This document shows positions 1 through 7,811 of a DNA stretch of 64,000 nt, piece by piece. The notes below the pieces were generated by a model that saw only the letters and a program-made list of their open reading frames with translations, was not told the origin of the DNA and made no database searches. Each line of letters begins with the position of its first letter. Position 1 is the first letter of the stretch. The translations under genes were made by a program, and so were the position numbers. The DNA comes from Mycobacterium sp. GA-1841 (GTDB lineage Bacteria > Actinomycetota > Actinomycetes > Mycobacteriales > Mycobacteriaceae), in NCBI RefSeq assembly GCF_001954135.1, contig NZ_MBEQ01000070.1:124001-188000 (forward strand), written 5' to 3'.

Positions 1-164
1 GCGTCATCGGAAACAGTGCCGTCAGATATGTCGAAGTCGTCATAGGTGCCGAGCGCGTCCAATCCCAACGCATTCGAATCGTCGTCGGAGTAGTCGAAAT
101 CCAGCGCCGAGAGCGAGTCGTAGTCGTCCTCGTCGTCCGGATGATGTGGCGGAAAGTCACCCAC
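1..164 (-). CDS. espH: EspH, ESX-1 secretion-associated protein (N-terminal part, cut by window edge)
   Basis: This is the 5' end of a gene that runs off the left edge. From a GTG at 164 it reads as a very acidic N-terminus (MGDFPPHHPDDEDDYD...) followed by a repeated 'LSALDFDYSDDD / LDALGTYDDFD' pattern. That composition and the phrase 'ALDF' resemble the N-terminus of mycobacterial EspH (Rv3867). It starts 13 nt after the espG stop, in the order espE-espF-espG-espH expected for ESX-1. EspH is a cytosolic ESX-1-associated factor. About 54 codons are visible. The GTG start is chosen by position only; its ribosome binding site is weak. Confidence 0.72.
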   Translation of the reverse strand, partial: MGDFPPHHPDDEDDYDSLSALDFDYSDDDSNALGLDALGTYDDFDISDGTVSDD

Positions 165-177
165 CTTGGCGGCCCTT

Positions 178-1026
178 TCAGTGCAGGTAGGAACTATCCG
201 ACTCAGACTTGTCGAACCACGAACCCGACGGCAGCAACTCGACCAACCCATCCAGGGCCCGCTGCAGGTTGTCGCGGGTGCCGGTCAGGAAGCTGCCGTA
301 GAGCTCGCCGTTGACCCGGCGCGGGATCGACACGATGCGCCCCTGCTTGGAGTCGAGGACACCGGCGGCCACGTCGATCTGGGAGATGGTGCCGCCCGGA
401 TTGCGCTCGGAGGCAATGAGTTCCACCCAGCTATCGGGCTCCGAGATGATGTTCGCGTACACCCGGGCCGACGTCGGGGGGATCCCGTACCCGGTGAGCT
501 CGTCGGCCGTGCGGCACTTGGCCAGGGTGTCGGCGACACCGGTCAACGGTTCGACATTGGCCGGTGCGCCCTCGCCGAGCACGGTCGTGACCATGCCGGC
601 CAGACCGACCTGCGCAGCCACCCGCTGGAACACCAGGATGTCGTTGTCACGGGCGACGACCACGTGGCGACCGCCCTTGCGGCACACCACGAAGCGGATC
701 ATCTTCCCGCCCACGTCACGACGCCACCAACGACCCTCCAACGTCCGGTCGGGCCGGCTGAGGGTGTCGAGCATGGCGGCCACCTCGGGATGAGGGTTGC
801 CGTAGACGTCCAGCACGCCCTGGGCCGTGAGGTCACGGGTCACCTGTTCCCACACGATCTGGCGCAGATCGGGCTGGGGAATGTTCAACCGGATACCCAT
901 CGAGACCGGAAAATCGGTGAGGCCGAGCTTGTCGGCGACCACCAGAACACCGTCGATGGTCAATTCGACCCCGACGACGTCGTCGATGGCCTGCGTGTTC
1001 GCGTCCGCGCTGAAGGAAGAAGTCAT
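178..1026 (-). CDS. espG1: EspG family ESX-1 chaperone
   Basis: Encodes 282 residues beginning MTSSFSADANTQ. This is the length of EspG1 (Rv3866), a cytosolic chaperone that binds PE/PPE-type substrates and delivers them to a type VII secretion system. EspG-like features are the 'VVGVELTIDGVLVVADKLGL' start (about residues 15-35), an internal 'GRWWRRDVGGKMIRFVVCRKG' strand pair and a C-terminal 'RVNGELYGSFLTGTRDN' segment. An in-frame extension to 1152 exists, but it overlaps espF and has non-conserved sequence, so the ATG at 1026, 13 nt after the espF stop, is preferred. The assignment to ESX-1 rather than another ESX system rests on neighbours espE, espF, espH and whiB6. Confidence 0.9.
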   Translation of the reverse strand: MTSSFSADANTQAIDDVVGVELTIDGVLVVADKLGLTDFPVSMGIRLNIPQPDLRQIVWEQVTRDLTAQGVLDVYGNPHPEVAAMLDTLSRPDRTLEGRWWRRDVGGKMIRFVVCRKGGRHVVVARDNDILVFQRVAAQVGLAGMVTTVLGEGAPANVEPLTGVADTLAKCRTADELTGYGIPPTSARVYANIISEPDSWVELIASERNPGGTISQIDVAAGVLDSKQGRIVSIPRRVNGELYGSFLTGTRDNLQRALDGLVELLPSGSWFDKSESDSSYLH

Positions 1027-1039
1027 CTGTCGCCCCGCC

Positions 1040-1351
1040 CTATCGAACTGTCCCGTGCAGGGCGTCGCCCATGGTCGAATCTGTCCGGTCGTATCCGCTC
1101 GCCGCACGGGTGAGCTTGTCCCCGAGGTCCTGCGATACCCGAGCCATCCCATTGCCGGCGGCGCGGCGCGCGTTCAACGCGGCTTCCACCGCCGCGGCCG
1201 TCGACGCCGAAATCGGTCCGTGCGTCACGCGCACCGAGGTGTCGACACCGTCGACCGCCCCGGTGGCCAGCGCCAGGCTGGAAGCAGCCTCGCCTTGTCT
1301 GGCCGACAACTCTTGCAAATGAGCGGTGGCAACCCGCAAATCACCCGACAT
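1040..1351 (-). CDS. espF: EspF/EspC-family ESX-1 secretion-associated protein
   Basis: A 103-residue helical protein (MSGDLRVATAHLQELSARQG...) of the EspC/EspF family (T7SS EspC family, formerly DUF2580). Members are small secreted ESX-1 substrates encoded next to an EspA/EspE-type partner. The N-terminal pattern 'LRVATAHLQELSARQGEAASSL' is characteristic, and the rest forms a second predicted helix. It lies between espE (stop 1382, 30 nt upstream) and espG (start 1026), so co-transcription is likely. EspE and EspF are thought to be co-dependent for secretion in mycobacteria; this is family knowledge, not visible here. Confidence 0.85.
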   Translation of the reverse strand: MSGDLRVATAHLQELSARQGEAASSLALATGAVDGVDTSVRVTHGPISASTAAAVEAALNARRAAGNGMARVSQDLGDKLTRAASGYDRTDSTMGDALHGTVR

Positions 1352-1381
1352 GAAATCCCCTCGATCCCTGTACCTGGATTC

Positions 1382-2977
1382 TCACCGCTCGATCACGGCC
1401 GCAGATCCGGGTACACCGCGGTCTAATGTAGCCGCCGCCGCGACATGCAGCGGGCCCTGCTCGAAATCCATCCCGACATGCACCGGAGCCGGTCCGGCCG
1501 CACTGCCGCCGGCCGCCACGGCCTCGAGGTCGGGAGGCAGGGTCTTGGCGGCCTCGCGATCCGGACCGGCGCCCATCGGATCGGTGGGTCCATCCAAAGA
1601 AACCGCAGGCGGCGGGCCCTCGACCTGGCCCTCGTCGGCCTTCTCGTCCTCGGCCTCGCCGTCCTCGCCGTCCTTCTCGTCCTTTTCGTCGCCGTCCTTC
1701 TCGTCCTTGTCGTCCTCGCCGTCGCGGTCTTCGTCCTCGTCGGGCCGGCCGTCTCCGTCGACATCCGCAGACTCGTCGGCCAGATCTCCCGACGCCTGGT
1801 CGAGTTGCGCGGCCTCGGTGCCGGCGCCCATGGCCGGTCCGGCCACCTGGCCGGCCATCTGCGCGGCCTGGTTCGCGGCCTGAGTGGCGGCTTGCGCCGC
1901 CTGCCCGGCGGCCTGCGTGACCCCGCTCAGCATTCCGCTGAGTGGGCTCATCATCGAGCCCAGGAGTGTGCCCATCGCGCCGGCCGCGTCACCGGCCGCA
2001 TCCGATGCCGGGGAACCGGCGCCCACGTTCGATGGCATGGAGTTCGACGGCATTGAGTTCGACGGGACCGAGGGCGGGGACGACGGGGCCCCACCACCGC
2101 TGCCCGACGGGGTCGCTCCGCCTCCGCCGTCCGACGGCGAGCCACCGCCGGATGGAACCCCCGGAACCCCGGCCGCCGGATCTTCCTGCGCACTGCCGAC
2201 CGGCGGCTCGAACTCCGCGCCGGTGGGCGCCGCCCCGGCCGCCAGGGTCTGGTACTGCGCTGCCGCCGTCTGCAGAACCGCGGCGTTCTCGTTGATGTGG
2301 CCACGCAGGGTGTCCAGGTCGCTGTTCGACTCACCGACGGCCTTGGCCACCATGGCGATCTCGGCACCCATGCGGGCAGCCGGACCGAAGCCGGGAATGA
2401 TGCCGGCGCTCGCGGTGAGCAGGCTCATCGACCCGAGCCAGTCGGAATGGCCGTCGAGACTGGCGCGGGCGACCGAAATCTGACCGGCCTCTTTGGTCAG
2501 CACCCCGGCCACCGTGTTGTCCAACTCGACCATCCGCTGCACCCGGCCCACCTGCTCGGTGTTGCGGGCCGTGTAGGCGGCGGCCCCACTGCTGTTCCAG
2601 CTTTCGTTCGGCCCGGCCGAGGCGAGCACCTGCCCGGCCGCGCCCATCTTGGCGGCTGCCTCGCCGAAACGTCCGCCGCCCTCCGGATCGCCGACCCCGG
2701 TGCTCTTTTTCATCGCCTCGATGGTCTGCTGACCGGCCGCCAGGATGGGTGACTGCGCAGCCCGGACCAGAAGCGAGCCGACGCGCGTTTCGAGAAAGTT
2801 GGCTGCCTTGTGGCCGAGTTCGACCACCTGGCCACCGAACTGGGCAACCTGCTCGAGTTGGACCCCCACGGTGTTGCGGACGATGAACTCTCCGGCCTTG
2901 ACGGCCCGCTCGGTCCACTTCAGGTTGTTCTCGATCACGCCTTTGCCGTAATCGGCAATCTCGCCCAGCAGTCCCAT
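1382..2977 (-). CDS. espE: EspE-like ESX-1 substrate with acidic C-terminus
   Basis: Encodes about 531 residues from the ATG at 2977 (MGLLGEIADYGKGVIE). The upstream AAACGGGGA gives a plausible ribosome binding site; longer in-frame starts read through non-conserved sequence. The N-terminal 280 residues are helical and EspA/EspE-like. A Pro/Ser/Gly-rich linker follows (about 290-350), then repeated Ala-Gln helices (TQAANQAAQMAGQ), then a strongly acidic stretch around residues 395-450. The acidic part contains a DVDGDGRPDEDED segment that looks like a calcium-binding loop. It is first in a minus-strand block with espF, espG and espH. EspE is a secreted, cell-envelope-associated ESX-1 substrate. 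It is longer than Rv3864 (about 400 aa), mostly because of the linker and acidic tail. Confidence 0.85.
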   Translation of the reverse strand: MGLLGEIADYGKGVIENNLKWTERAVKAGEFIVRNTVGVQLEQVAQFGGQVVELGHKAANFLETRVGSLLVRAAQSPILAAGQQTIEAMKKSTGVGDPEGGGRFGEAAAKMGAAGQVLASAGPNESWNSSGAAAYTARNTEQVGRVQRMVELDNTVAGVLTKEAGQISVARASLDGHSDWLGSMSLLTASAGIIPGFGPAARMGAEIAMVAKAVGESNSDLDTLRGHINENAAVLQTAAAQYQTLAAGAAPTGAEFEPPVGSAQEDPAAGVPGVPSGGGSPSDGGGGATPSGSGGGAPSSPPSVPSNSMPSNSMPSNVGAGSPASDAAGDAAGAMGTLLGSMMSPLSGMLSGVTQAAGQAAQAATQAANQAAQMAGQVAGPAMGAGTEAAQLDQASGDLADESADVDGDGRPDEDEDRDGEDDKDEKDGDEKDEKDGEDGEAEDEKADEGQVEGPPPAVSLDGPTDPMGAGPDREAAKTLPPDLEAVAAGGSAAGPAPVHVGMDFEQGPLHVAAAATLDRGVPGSAAVIER

Positions 2978-3356
2978 TCCCCGTTTCCCCTTCGCCGCAA
3001 CAGAGGTTACCAGCGCATCTGACCCGGTCAGCGCACCAATTTTGGACCACGACAGCGGCCGAGATGCCGTCGCCCTAACGTCATTTGTCGCAGTTGAGTC
3101 CCGGTTTTCCCAGTGCGGTTCACCATCGGCCACCCGGGCCGGCCGGGGCCGGGGGCCGTCTGACCGACAGGCCGTCGGCACCCGGTGAGGCACCGCCGTC
3201 AGCTACCTTCACATGTGATTGTGAACTTTGCCGCCGGAATTTGCTGGTGCGTTATTTCGTCCGGATTGTGGTCGGATCCTGCACCGCGGGCGGGTTGTGG
3301 TCGATACTTGAGCACTGTCAAAGTTCCCGTGTGTGAGTTCCGGAGGAGATTCAGGC
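2978..3356. promoter_or_regulatory. Divergent intergenic region between espE and the ParA-like gene
   Basis: About 380 bases with no convincing gene. The region must carry promoters in both directions: leftward for espE-espF-espG-espH and rightward for the ParA-like ATPase. The right end has a strong ribosome binding site, GGAGGAG at 3342-3348, 8 nt before the GTG at 3357. Short reading frames here (for example 3085-3336) show no coding signal. I cannot place a promoter element with confidence. Confidence 0.5.
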
Positions 3357-4850
3357 GTGTCCGACCCCGACGACACCTTGCGTAGAGAGCTCGGCTGGAC
3401 GGGTCCGGAGGAATCCCACTTCGAGCCCGACACCCGACCGACCCGGCGTCAGCCACCGGAGCCGCCGCCGATCCCCGGACGCCCCCCGGTGGATTTCACT
3501 CCGTCGAAAGCACCCGGAAACACCGAGTACGACGACCACCCGCAGGGCGCGCCGACCGACCCGGACGCCGAACGGGCCCGCAGCACGTTCCGCGAGGGTC
3601 CGCCGGCCCAGCCGTCCCCGCCACAACAGTCGCCGCCGCAACAACCGTCCCCGCCGCAGCAGATGCCACCGCCGCCCCCACCGCCGATGCCACCTCAGCC
3701 TCCGCACGACCCTCGCCAGGTACCGCGGCCCGATGCCTGGGAGCAGCACCCGCCTGGTTGGCAGCTTCCGTCCCAGCGTCCTCCCGGCCCCGGCGGGCCG
3801 GGCGGCCCGCCGCACCAGCCTTACGGCCCACCGCCGGGCCAGCCCTGGCCGGGTGACGGCGGGTTCGCGCCGGAGCAGGGCGGGATGCCCGAGGCGCCGC
3901 CGATGCCGCCGGGCTCGTACGCCGATCGAATCCGGGTCAACGACCTGGTGCCGCCCAAGCGGCAACCGCCGGGCAGTGGTTGGCGGCTGTTCGTGTACCG
4001 GGCCTCCTTCGGTCTGGTCAACCTCGGCCCGTCGGCCGGCGACATCCGGCAAGCCGAGCTCGAGGCCAAGATCAAAGGGGCCCTGCGCGGCCACTACAAG
4101 GTAGGCGTGATGGGCAAGGGCGGGGTCGGTAAGACCACCGTCTCGGCCAGCGTCGGATCGATCTTCGCCCAGCTGCGCCAGGACGACCGGGTGGTGGCCA
4201 TCGATGCCGACACGTCGTTCGGCAAGCTCGGGAGCCGCGTCGACCCCCAGGCCCAGAGTTCGTACTGGGAGCTGGCCAACGACAAGCACCTCGACTCCTT
4301 CGCCGATGTGCGCAGCCGGGTCGGCAACAACGCGGCCGGGCTGTTCGTGCTCGCCGGCGAGGGCACGCCGGCCCGCCGCCGGGTGCTCGATGCTGCGATC
4401 TACCGCGAGGCCACCACGCGACTGGACAGGCACTTCTCCATCTCGGTGGTGGACTGCAGCTCGACCATGGATTCACCGGTCACCCAGGAGGTTCTGCGCG
4501 ACCTTGACGGGTTGATCGTGGTGTCCTCGCCGTGGGTCGACGGCGCCGCCACGGCCGGCCAGACCCTGGACTGGCTGGCCGCCCACGACATGACCGATCT
4601 GTTGCAGCGCACGGTCGTGGTGCTCAACGACTCCGATGGCCACGCCGACAAACGCACCCGGTCCATCCTGGCCGGACAGTTCTCGGGTCAGGGGCAACGC
4701 GTGATCGAAGTCCCGTTCGACGGGCACCTGCGTCCCGGTGGCGTGGTGGACCCGCGGGAGATGTCGACCGCGACGCGGCGTCGCTTCCTGGAGATCGCCG
4801 CGGCCCTGGCCGAGCACTTCCCCACGCAGGACGACCGGCGGGACCGGTAG
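3357..4850 (+). CDS. ParA/MinD-like ATPase with proline-rich N-terminus (ESX-1 associated, Rv3860/EspI type)
   Basis: Encodes 497 residues. The GTG at 3357 is preferred over the GTG at 3333 because GGAGGAG lies 8 nt upstream. Residues 1-180 are disordered and rich in Pro, Gln and Gly (PPQQSPPQQPSPPQQ). The C-terminal half is a SIMIBI ATPase with a deviant Walker A, GKGGVGKTT, near residue 254. Further motifs are a Walker A' region 'VVAIDADTSFGKLGSRV' and a switch region 'ISVVDCSSTMDSPV'. The same architecture occurs in EspI (Rv3876) and Rv3860, ParA-like proteins of ESX-1 loci. A regulatory or positioning role for ESX-1 secretion is inferred from the location. The stop is 9 nt from the stop of the convergent HTH gene. 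Confidence 0.8.
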   Translation: MSDPDDTLRRELGWTGPEESHFEPDTRPTRRQPPEPPPIPGRPPVDFTPSKAPGNTEYDDHPQGAPTDPDAERARSTFREGPPAQPSPPQQSPPQQPSPPQQMPPPPPPPMPPQPPHDPRQVPRPDAWEQHPPGWQLPSQRPPGPGGPGGPPHQPYGPPPGQPWPGDGGFAPEQGGMPEAPPMPPGSYADRIRVNDLVPPKRQPPGSGWRLFVYRASFGLVNLGPSAGDIRQAELEAKIKGALRGHYKVGVMGKGGVGKTTVSASVGSIFAQLRQDDRVVAIDADTSFGKLGSRVDPQAQSSYWELANDKHLDSFADVRSRVGNNAAGLFVLAGEGTPARRRVLDAAIYREATTRLDRHFSISVVDCSSTMDSPVTQEVLRDLDGLIVVSSPWVDGAATAGQTLDWLAAHDMTDLLQRTVVVLNDSDGHADKRTRSILAGQFSGQGQRVIEVPFDGHLRPGGVVDPREMSTATRRRFLEIAAALAEHFPTQDDRRDR

Positions 4851-4859
4851 CCGAAGCGA

Positions 4860-5648
4860 TCAGCGCATGGCGCCGATCAACGCCTCCAGGGCATGCACCG
4901 CGGGCGCGTCGACCGGATACTCCGCCTCGGCGCGGGCCACCGTGTCCTCGGAAACACCTGCGGCCGTGGCGGTTTCACCGATGGTGAGGTTGGACTGGCG
5001 GCGCGCGGCGTACAACCGCTGCCCCAGCGTGGCGCCGGGCGCGGTGGCGGCCAGGGTGGTCAGCTCATCGATCTGGCGGCGTACCGCGCTGAGCGCCTTG
5101 ATCAGCGCCGGGGTCACCATGCTGAGGCGGGCGGCGCGCGATGCCACCGCTTCCAGCTGGCGCAGATCAGCCAGTACCGAGGTGACCCGCGAGGTGAACT
5201 CGGGGTCGCCCACTGGCGGCAATGTGTCGATCGTGGACTCGAGGGTGTTCACCGCGGTCAGCACCGCCTGGGCGATCAGCGGCACCTCGTCGCTGGCCGG
5301 CGGCGTGGTCGTCAAAGGTACGGCGGGCGGCGCGGCGACGACGGTCGGTTGGTCGACGAACGCGGGAGCGGGCATCGCCGGGTCCGGCACCGGACCGCCC
5401 TGACGCAGCCGCGCGATGGTGCCGGGCGGCCAGCGCAGCACCTCTTCCAGCTTGAGCCTGGTGCGTTCGCGCGGCCAGCTGCGGCCCTTTTCGAACGCGA
5501 TCAGCGCGCCGGCGTTGATGATGCCCTCGGCGGCGAGGCTGCGCTGGCTGATGTCGAGTTCGCGGCGGCGGGCGGCTGCGGCTGCGCCTGCGCGGATAAG
5601 TCCGACATCGAACTCACCAGTGGCGAGATCGTACTCAGCGTCGGTCAT
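4860..5648 (-). CDS. espM: HTH regulator divergent from whiB6 (EspM candidate)
   Basis: Encodes 262 residues from the ATG at 5648 (MTDAEYDLATGEFDVGL); GAGGAA lies upstream. Residues about 15-75 form an XRE-like helix-turn-helix (AARRRELDISQRSLAAEGI ... ALIAFEKGRSWP). The C-terminus has a second HTH-like unit (LGQRLYAARRQSNLTIGETA ... VSEDTVARAEAEYP). The middle is Ala/Pro/Val-rich and helical. The gene is immediately divergent from whiB6 and flanked by ESX-1 genes. This is the genomic position of EspM (Rv3863/MMAR_5438), which binds the espM-whiB6 intergenic region and represses whiB6 in M. marinum. The name rests on position plus HTH content; I cannot confirm sequence identity. Confidence 0.65.
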   Translation of the reverse strand: MTDAEYDLATGEFDVGLIRAGAAAAARRRELDISQRSLAAEGIINAGALIAFEKGRSWPRERTRLKLEEVLRWPPGTIARLRQGGPVPDPAMPAPAFVDQPTVVAAPPAVPLTTTPPASDEVPLIAQAVLTAVNTLESTIDTLPPVGDPEFTSRVTSVLADLRQLEAVASRAARLSMVTPALIKALSAVRRQIDELTTLAATAPGATLGQRLYAARRQSNLTIGETATAAGVSEDTVARAEAEYPVDAPAVHALEALIGAMR

Positions 5649-6035
5649 TCGGGGCTGTTCCTCGCCGATGTTCTCAGCCTCAGCCGAAGTGCTGAAGCGG
5701 TTGTCGGGACCCGTCAATCGTAACCCGCGACCGAAGCACCGCTACGCATTAGGTTTTTCGCAGATACAGCAAACAACTCCGATGCTACGGCTTCGTCTGG
5801 GACGTAACCGTACTTGTGCTACGGGTACATGTTGGTACCCGGAGGGCCTCCTGACGTGCAGCTTTAGATGCAAGTTGCCTTTACCCAGGTTGCACACCGT
5901 GATCACCGTTGCAGGTTTCCGTAGCGGCGCCACGCTTCGGTTTCGACCAAACTGTTGCATCGCTACGGTTCTTGCTATAGCGTTCCTCCCAACGCGGTAC
6001 ACACCGCAACAGAACGCCCTAACAGGAGCAGCAGC
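5649..6035. promoter_or_regulatory. espM-whiB6 divergent regulatory region
   Basis: About 390 bases with no gene and lower GC than the flanking coding sequence. It must contain both the whiB6 and espM promoters. At 5822-5841 there is a perfect 7-bp inverted repeat, CGGGTAC-ATGTTG-GTACCCG, listed separately. In M. tuberculosis and M. marinum the whiB6 promoter is a regulatory hub for ESX-1 (PhoP, EspM, WhiB6), which makes this spacer a likely control point. A strong ribosome binding site (AGGAG at about 6023-6027) precedes whiB6. Confidence 0.6.
5822..5841. promoter_or_regulatory. Inverted repeat, candidate operator
   Basis: CGGGTAC at 5822-5828 and GTACCCG at 5835-5841 form a perfect 7-bp dyad with a 6-nt spacer. 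It lies 174 nt upstream of the espM-candidate start and about 195 nt upstream of whiB6. The size and symmetry fit a dimeric regulator site. A hairpin role is less likely because no T-tract follows. Confidence 0.45.
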
Positions 6036-6329
6036 ATGAACGCACTGATGTCCAACGGCATCCCGCTCGGCGTGTGCACCAGCGATCCGGAGCGGTGGAC
6101 CTCCACCCCGGACGACCAGGCCAAGGTCATCTGCCGGGAATGCCCGCGGCGGTGGCTGTGCGCCCGGGAAGCCTGCGAATTGCCCCGCGCCGAGGGCCTG
6201 TGGGCCGGGATCATGGTTCCCGAGGCCGGCCGTGGCCGCAGCTTCGCGCTCAAGCAACTGCGATCGCTGGCCGAGCGCAACGGCTACCCGGTCCGCAAGC
6301 TGCGCCTGGTGTTCCCCGACGCGGCCTGA
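6036..6329 (+). CDS. whiB6: WhiB6 iron-sulfur transcriptional regulator
   Basis: Encodes 97 residues from the ATG at 6036 (MNALMSNGIPLGVC), with AGGAG 9-13 nt upstream. A TTG at 5955 is in frame but unnecessary. Four cysteines are present at residues 14, 33, 36 and 42 (C...CX2CX5C), the [4Fe-4S] ligand set of WhiB proteins. The beta-turn signature GLWAGI follows, then a basic C-terminus (RGRSFALKQLR, RKLRLVF). WhiB6 controls expression of ESX-1 genes in response to redox signals and ESX-1 status. Its neighbours (EspM candidate, ParA-like ATPase, espE-H) support the assignment. Confidence 0.93.
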   Translation: MNALMSNGIPLGVCTSDPERWTSTPDDQAKVICRECPRRWLCAREACELPRAEGLWAGIMVPEAGRGRSFALKQLRSLAERNGYPVRKLRLVFPDAA

Positions 6330-6344
6330 CTCTTGATCACCCGG

Positions 6345-6383
6345 CCCTTGCGCTGCCGATTCGAGGGGACGGCAGGGCAAGGG
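6345..6383 (+). terminator. Hairpin downstream of whiB6
   Basis: CCCTTGCGCTGCC (6345-6357) and GGCAGGGCAAGGG (6371-6383) pair over 12 of 13 positions around a 13-nt loop, 16 nt after the whiB6 stop. There is no clear T-tract, as is common for mycobacterial hairpins. The rest of the whiB6-DivIVA spacer (to 6534) shows nothing else notable. Confidence 0.5.
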
Positions 6384-6534
6384 CAGGTTTCCACTGGGGG
6401 AGGAATAGGGGCCCGGGGTATCTCGTTACACCCGCAGACGGTGCCGGGCATTGCCCCGGGCCCCACACCAGAACCGTCGCTTCGAGCGACCACGCGCCGC
6501 GAGGCGCAGTGACGGCACCGTCCCCTCTTTTCAG

Positions 6535-6792
6535 CTAGCGCTCGAGCGTGGCGGCCACCGCGTCGAGCAGCGTGTCCACCTGATCCTCGTCATAGCCGCG
6601 CTGGAACAACGGTGGCTTCGGAAACGCGATGTGGCGGACGTCGTCGGCCCCGAGATGCCCGCGCCCGTCGAGGCGGCGGGCGACGAGGGCAAGAAAATCG
6701 TCCACCGACTTCTTGTCATAGCCCCGCTTACCCAGTGGCGGTTTCGAAAACTCCGTGCTGCGAACGTCTTCGGCAGTCAATCCCCCGGTCAT
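6535..6792 (-). CDS. Small DivIVA-domain protein with two tandem motifs
   Basis: Encodes 85 residues from the ATG at 6792. The protein consists almost entirely of two copies of one motif: 'FSKPPLGKRGYDKKSVDDFL' (residues 15-34) and 'FPKPPLFQRGYDEDQVDTLL' (57-76). This F-x-KPP-x3-RGYD-x3-VD-x2-L pattern is the membrane- and curvature-binding N-terminal signature of DivIVA/Wag31. No long coiled coil follows, so it is not Wag31 itself. A role at the pole or septum, or as a competitor of Wag31, is inference. It is convergent with whiB6 and divergent from the pirin gene (53 nt between starts). Confidence 0.75.
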   Translation of the reverse strand: MTGGLTAEDVRSTEFSKPPLGKRGYDKKSVDDFLALVARRLDGRGHLGADDVRHIAFPKPPLFQRGYDEDQVDTLLDAVAATLER

Positions 6793-6845
6793 GCGGTCAT
6801 GCTAACCGCCGGTGACCATCCCCAACCGCGGTTACCGTGAGGTTC

Positions 6846-7811
6846 ATGAGCAATACCGACACGGCGCCCACAGAAGTCACCTGCGTCAACTCGGGCTACA
6901 CCGGTGTCCTGCACCCACGTGAGGTGCCGCTGGGCGGCCCGCGCGCGATCCTGGTGCGGCGCACCCTCCCGCAACGCGACCGGTCCATGATCGGGGCCTG
7001 GTGTTTCGCCGACCACTACGGCCCGCACGATGTCCGATCCGGCCGGGGCATGGATGTCCCGCCCCATCCGCACACCGGGTTGCAAACGGTGAGTTGGCTT
7101 TTCGACGGGTTGATCGAGCACCGCGACAGCGCCGGGGTACACGCGTTCGTCCGTCCCGGCGAGCTCAACCTGATGACGGCAGGCGCCGGGATCTGCCACT
7201 CCGAGGTATCCGTCGAGCCCACCACGATCCTGCACGGCGTACAGCTGTGGGTGGCCCTGCCCGACGCCGCCCGGGACACCGACCGCGACTTCGCGCACTA
7301 CACACCGCCGCCGCGCACTGTCGACGGCGCCACGATCCGGGTGTTCCTCGGCGAGTTGGAGCCGGCCCGGTCCCCCGTCCAGACCTTCACGCCGCTGTTG
7401 GGCGCCCAGGTCGACCTCGACCCTGGCGCGGTGCTGACGCTGGACGTGGACCCGAAGTTCGAACACGGCGTGCTGCTCGACCAGGGCGCGATCGAGGTCG
7501 CGGGCAACACACTGGAGATCGCCGAACTGGCCTACCAGCGTCCCGGCTGCGCCCAGCTGGAACTCGCCAACCGCGGCGAAGATCCGGCGCGGGCGATCCT
7601 GTTGGGCGGTCCACCGTTTCCCGAGGAGCTGGTGATGTGGTGGAACTTCGTCGGTCGCAGCCACGACGACATCGCGACCTACCGCGCGTTGTGGCAGGCC
7701 AACGACGCCCGGTTCGGTGACGTGCACGGCTATGCCGGTAAGACGGCTCGACTGCCGGCGCCGCCCCTGCCCAATGGACGGCTCAAGCCCAGGCCGCGGC
7801 CATCGGGTTAG
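6846..7811 (+). CDS. Pirin family bicupin protein
   Basis: Encodes about 321 residues (MSNTDTAPTEVTC). A GTG at 6837 is an alternative start. The pirin core is clear: 'RSMIGAWCFADHYGP', then the metal-ligand block 'PPHPHTGLQTVSWLFDGLIEHRDS' split around residues 75-100, then 'LMTAGAGICHSE' with a further His and Glu ligand. A second cupin lies in the C-terminal half ('RAILLGGPPFPEELVMWWNF'). Pirins are mononuclear Fe/Ni bicupins; some act as quercetinases and others as redox-sensing co-regulators. The substrate cannot be predicted. Its 3' end overlaps the convergent PPOX gene by 4 nt. Confidence 0.88.
   Translation: MSNTDTAPTEVTCVNSGYTGVLHPREVPLGGPRAILVRRTLPQRDRSMIGAWCFADHYGPHDVRSGRGMDVPPHPHTGLQTVSWLFDGLIEHRDSAGVHAFVRPGELNLMTAGAGICHSEVSVEPTTILHGVQLWVALPDAARDTDRDFAHYTPPPRTVDGATIRVFLGELEPARSPVQTFTPLLGAQVDLDPGAVLTLDVDPKFEHGVLLDQGAIEVAGNTLEIAELAYQRPGCAQLELANRGEDPARAILLGGPPFPEELVMWWNFVGRSHDDIATYRALWQANDARFGDVHGYAGKTARLPAPPLPNGRLKPRPRPSG

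Noticed and set aside
3085..3456. Short frames in the espE/ParA spacer
   Set aside because: They overlap the ParA ribosome binding site or run into real genes and lack coding character.
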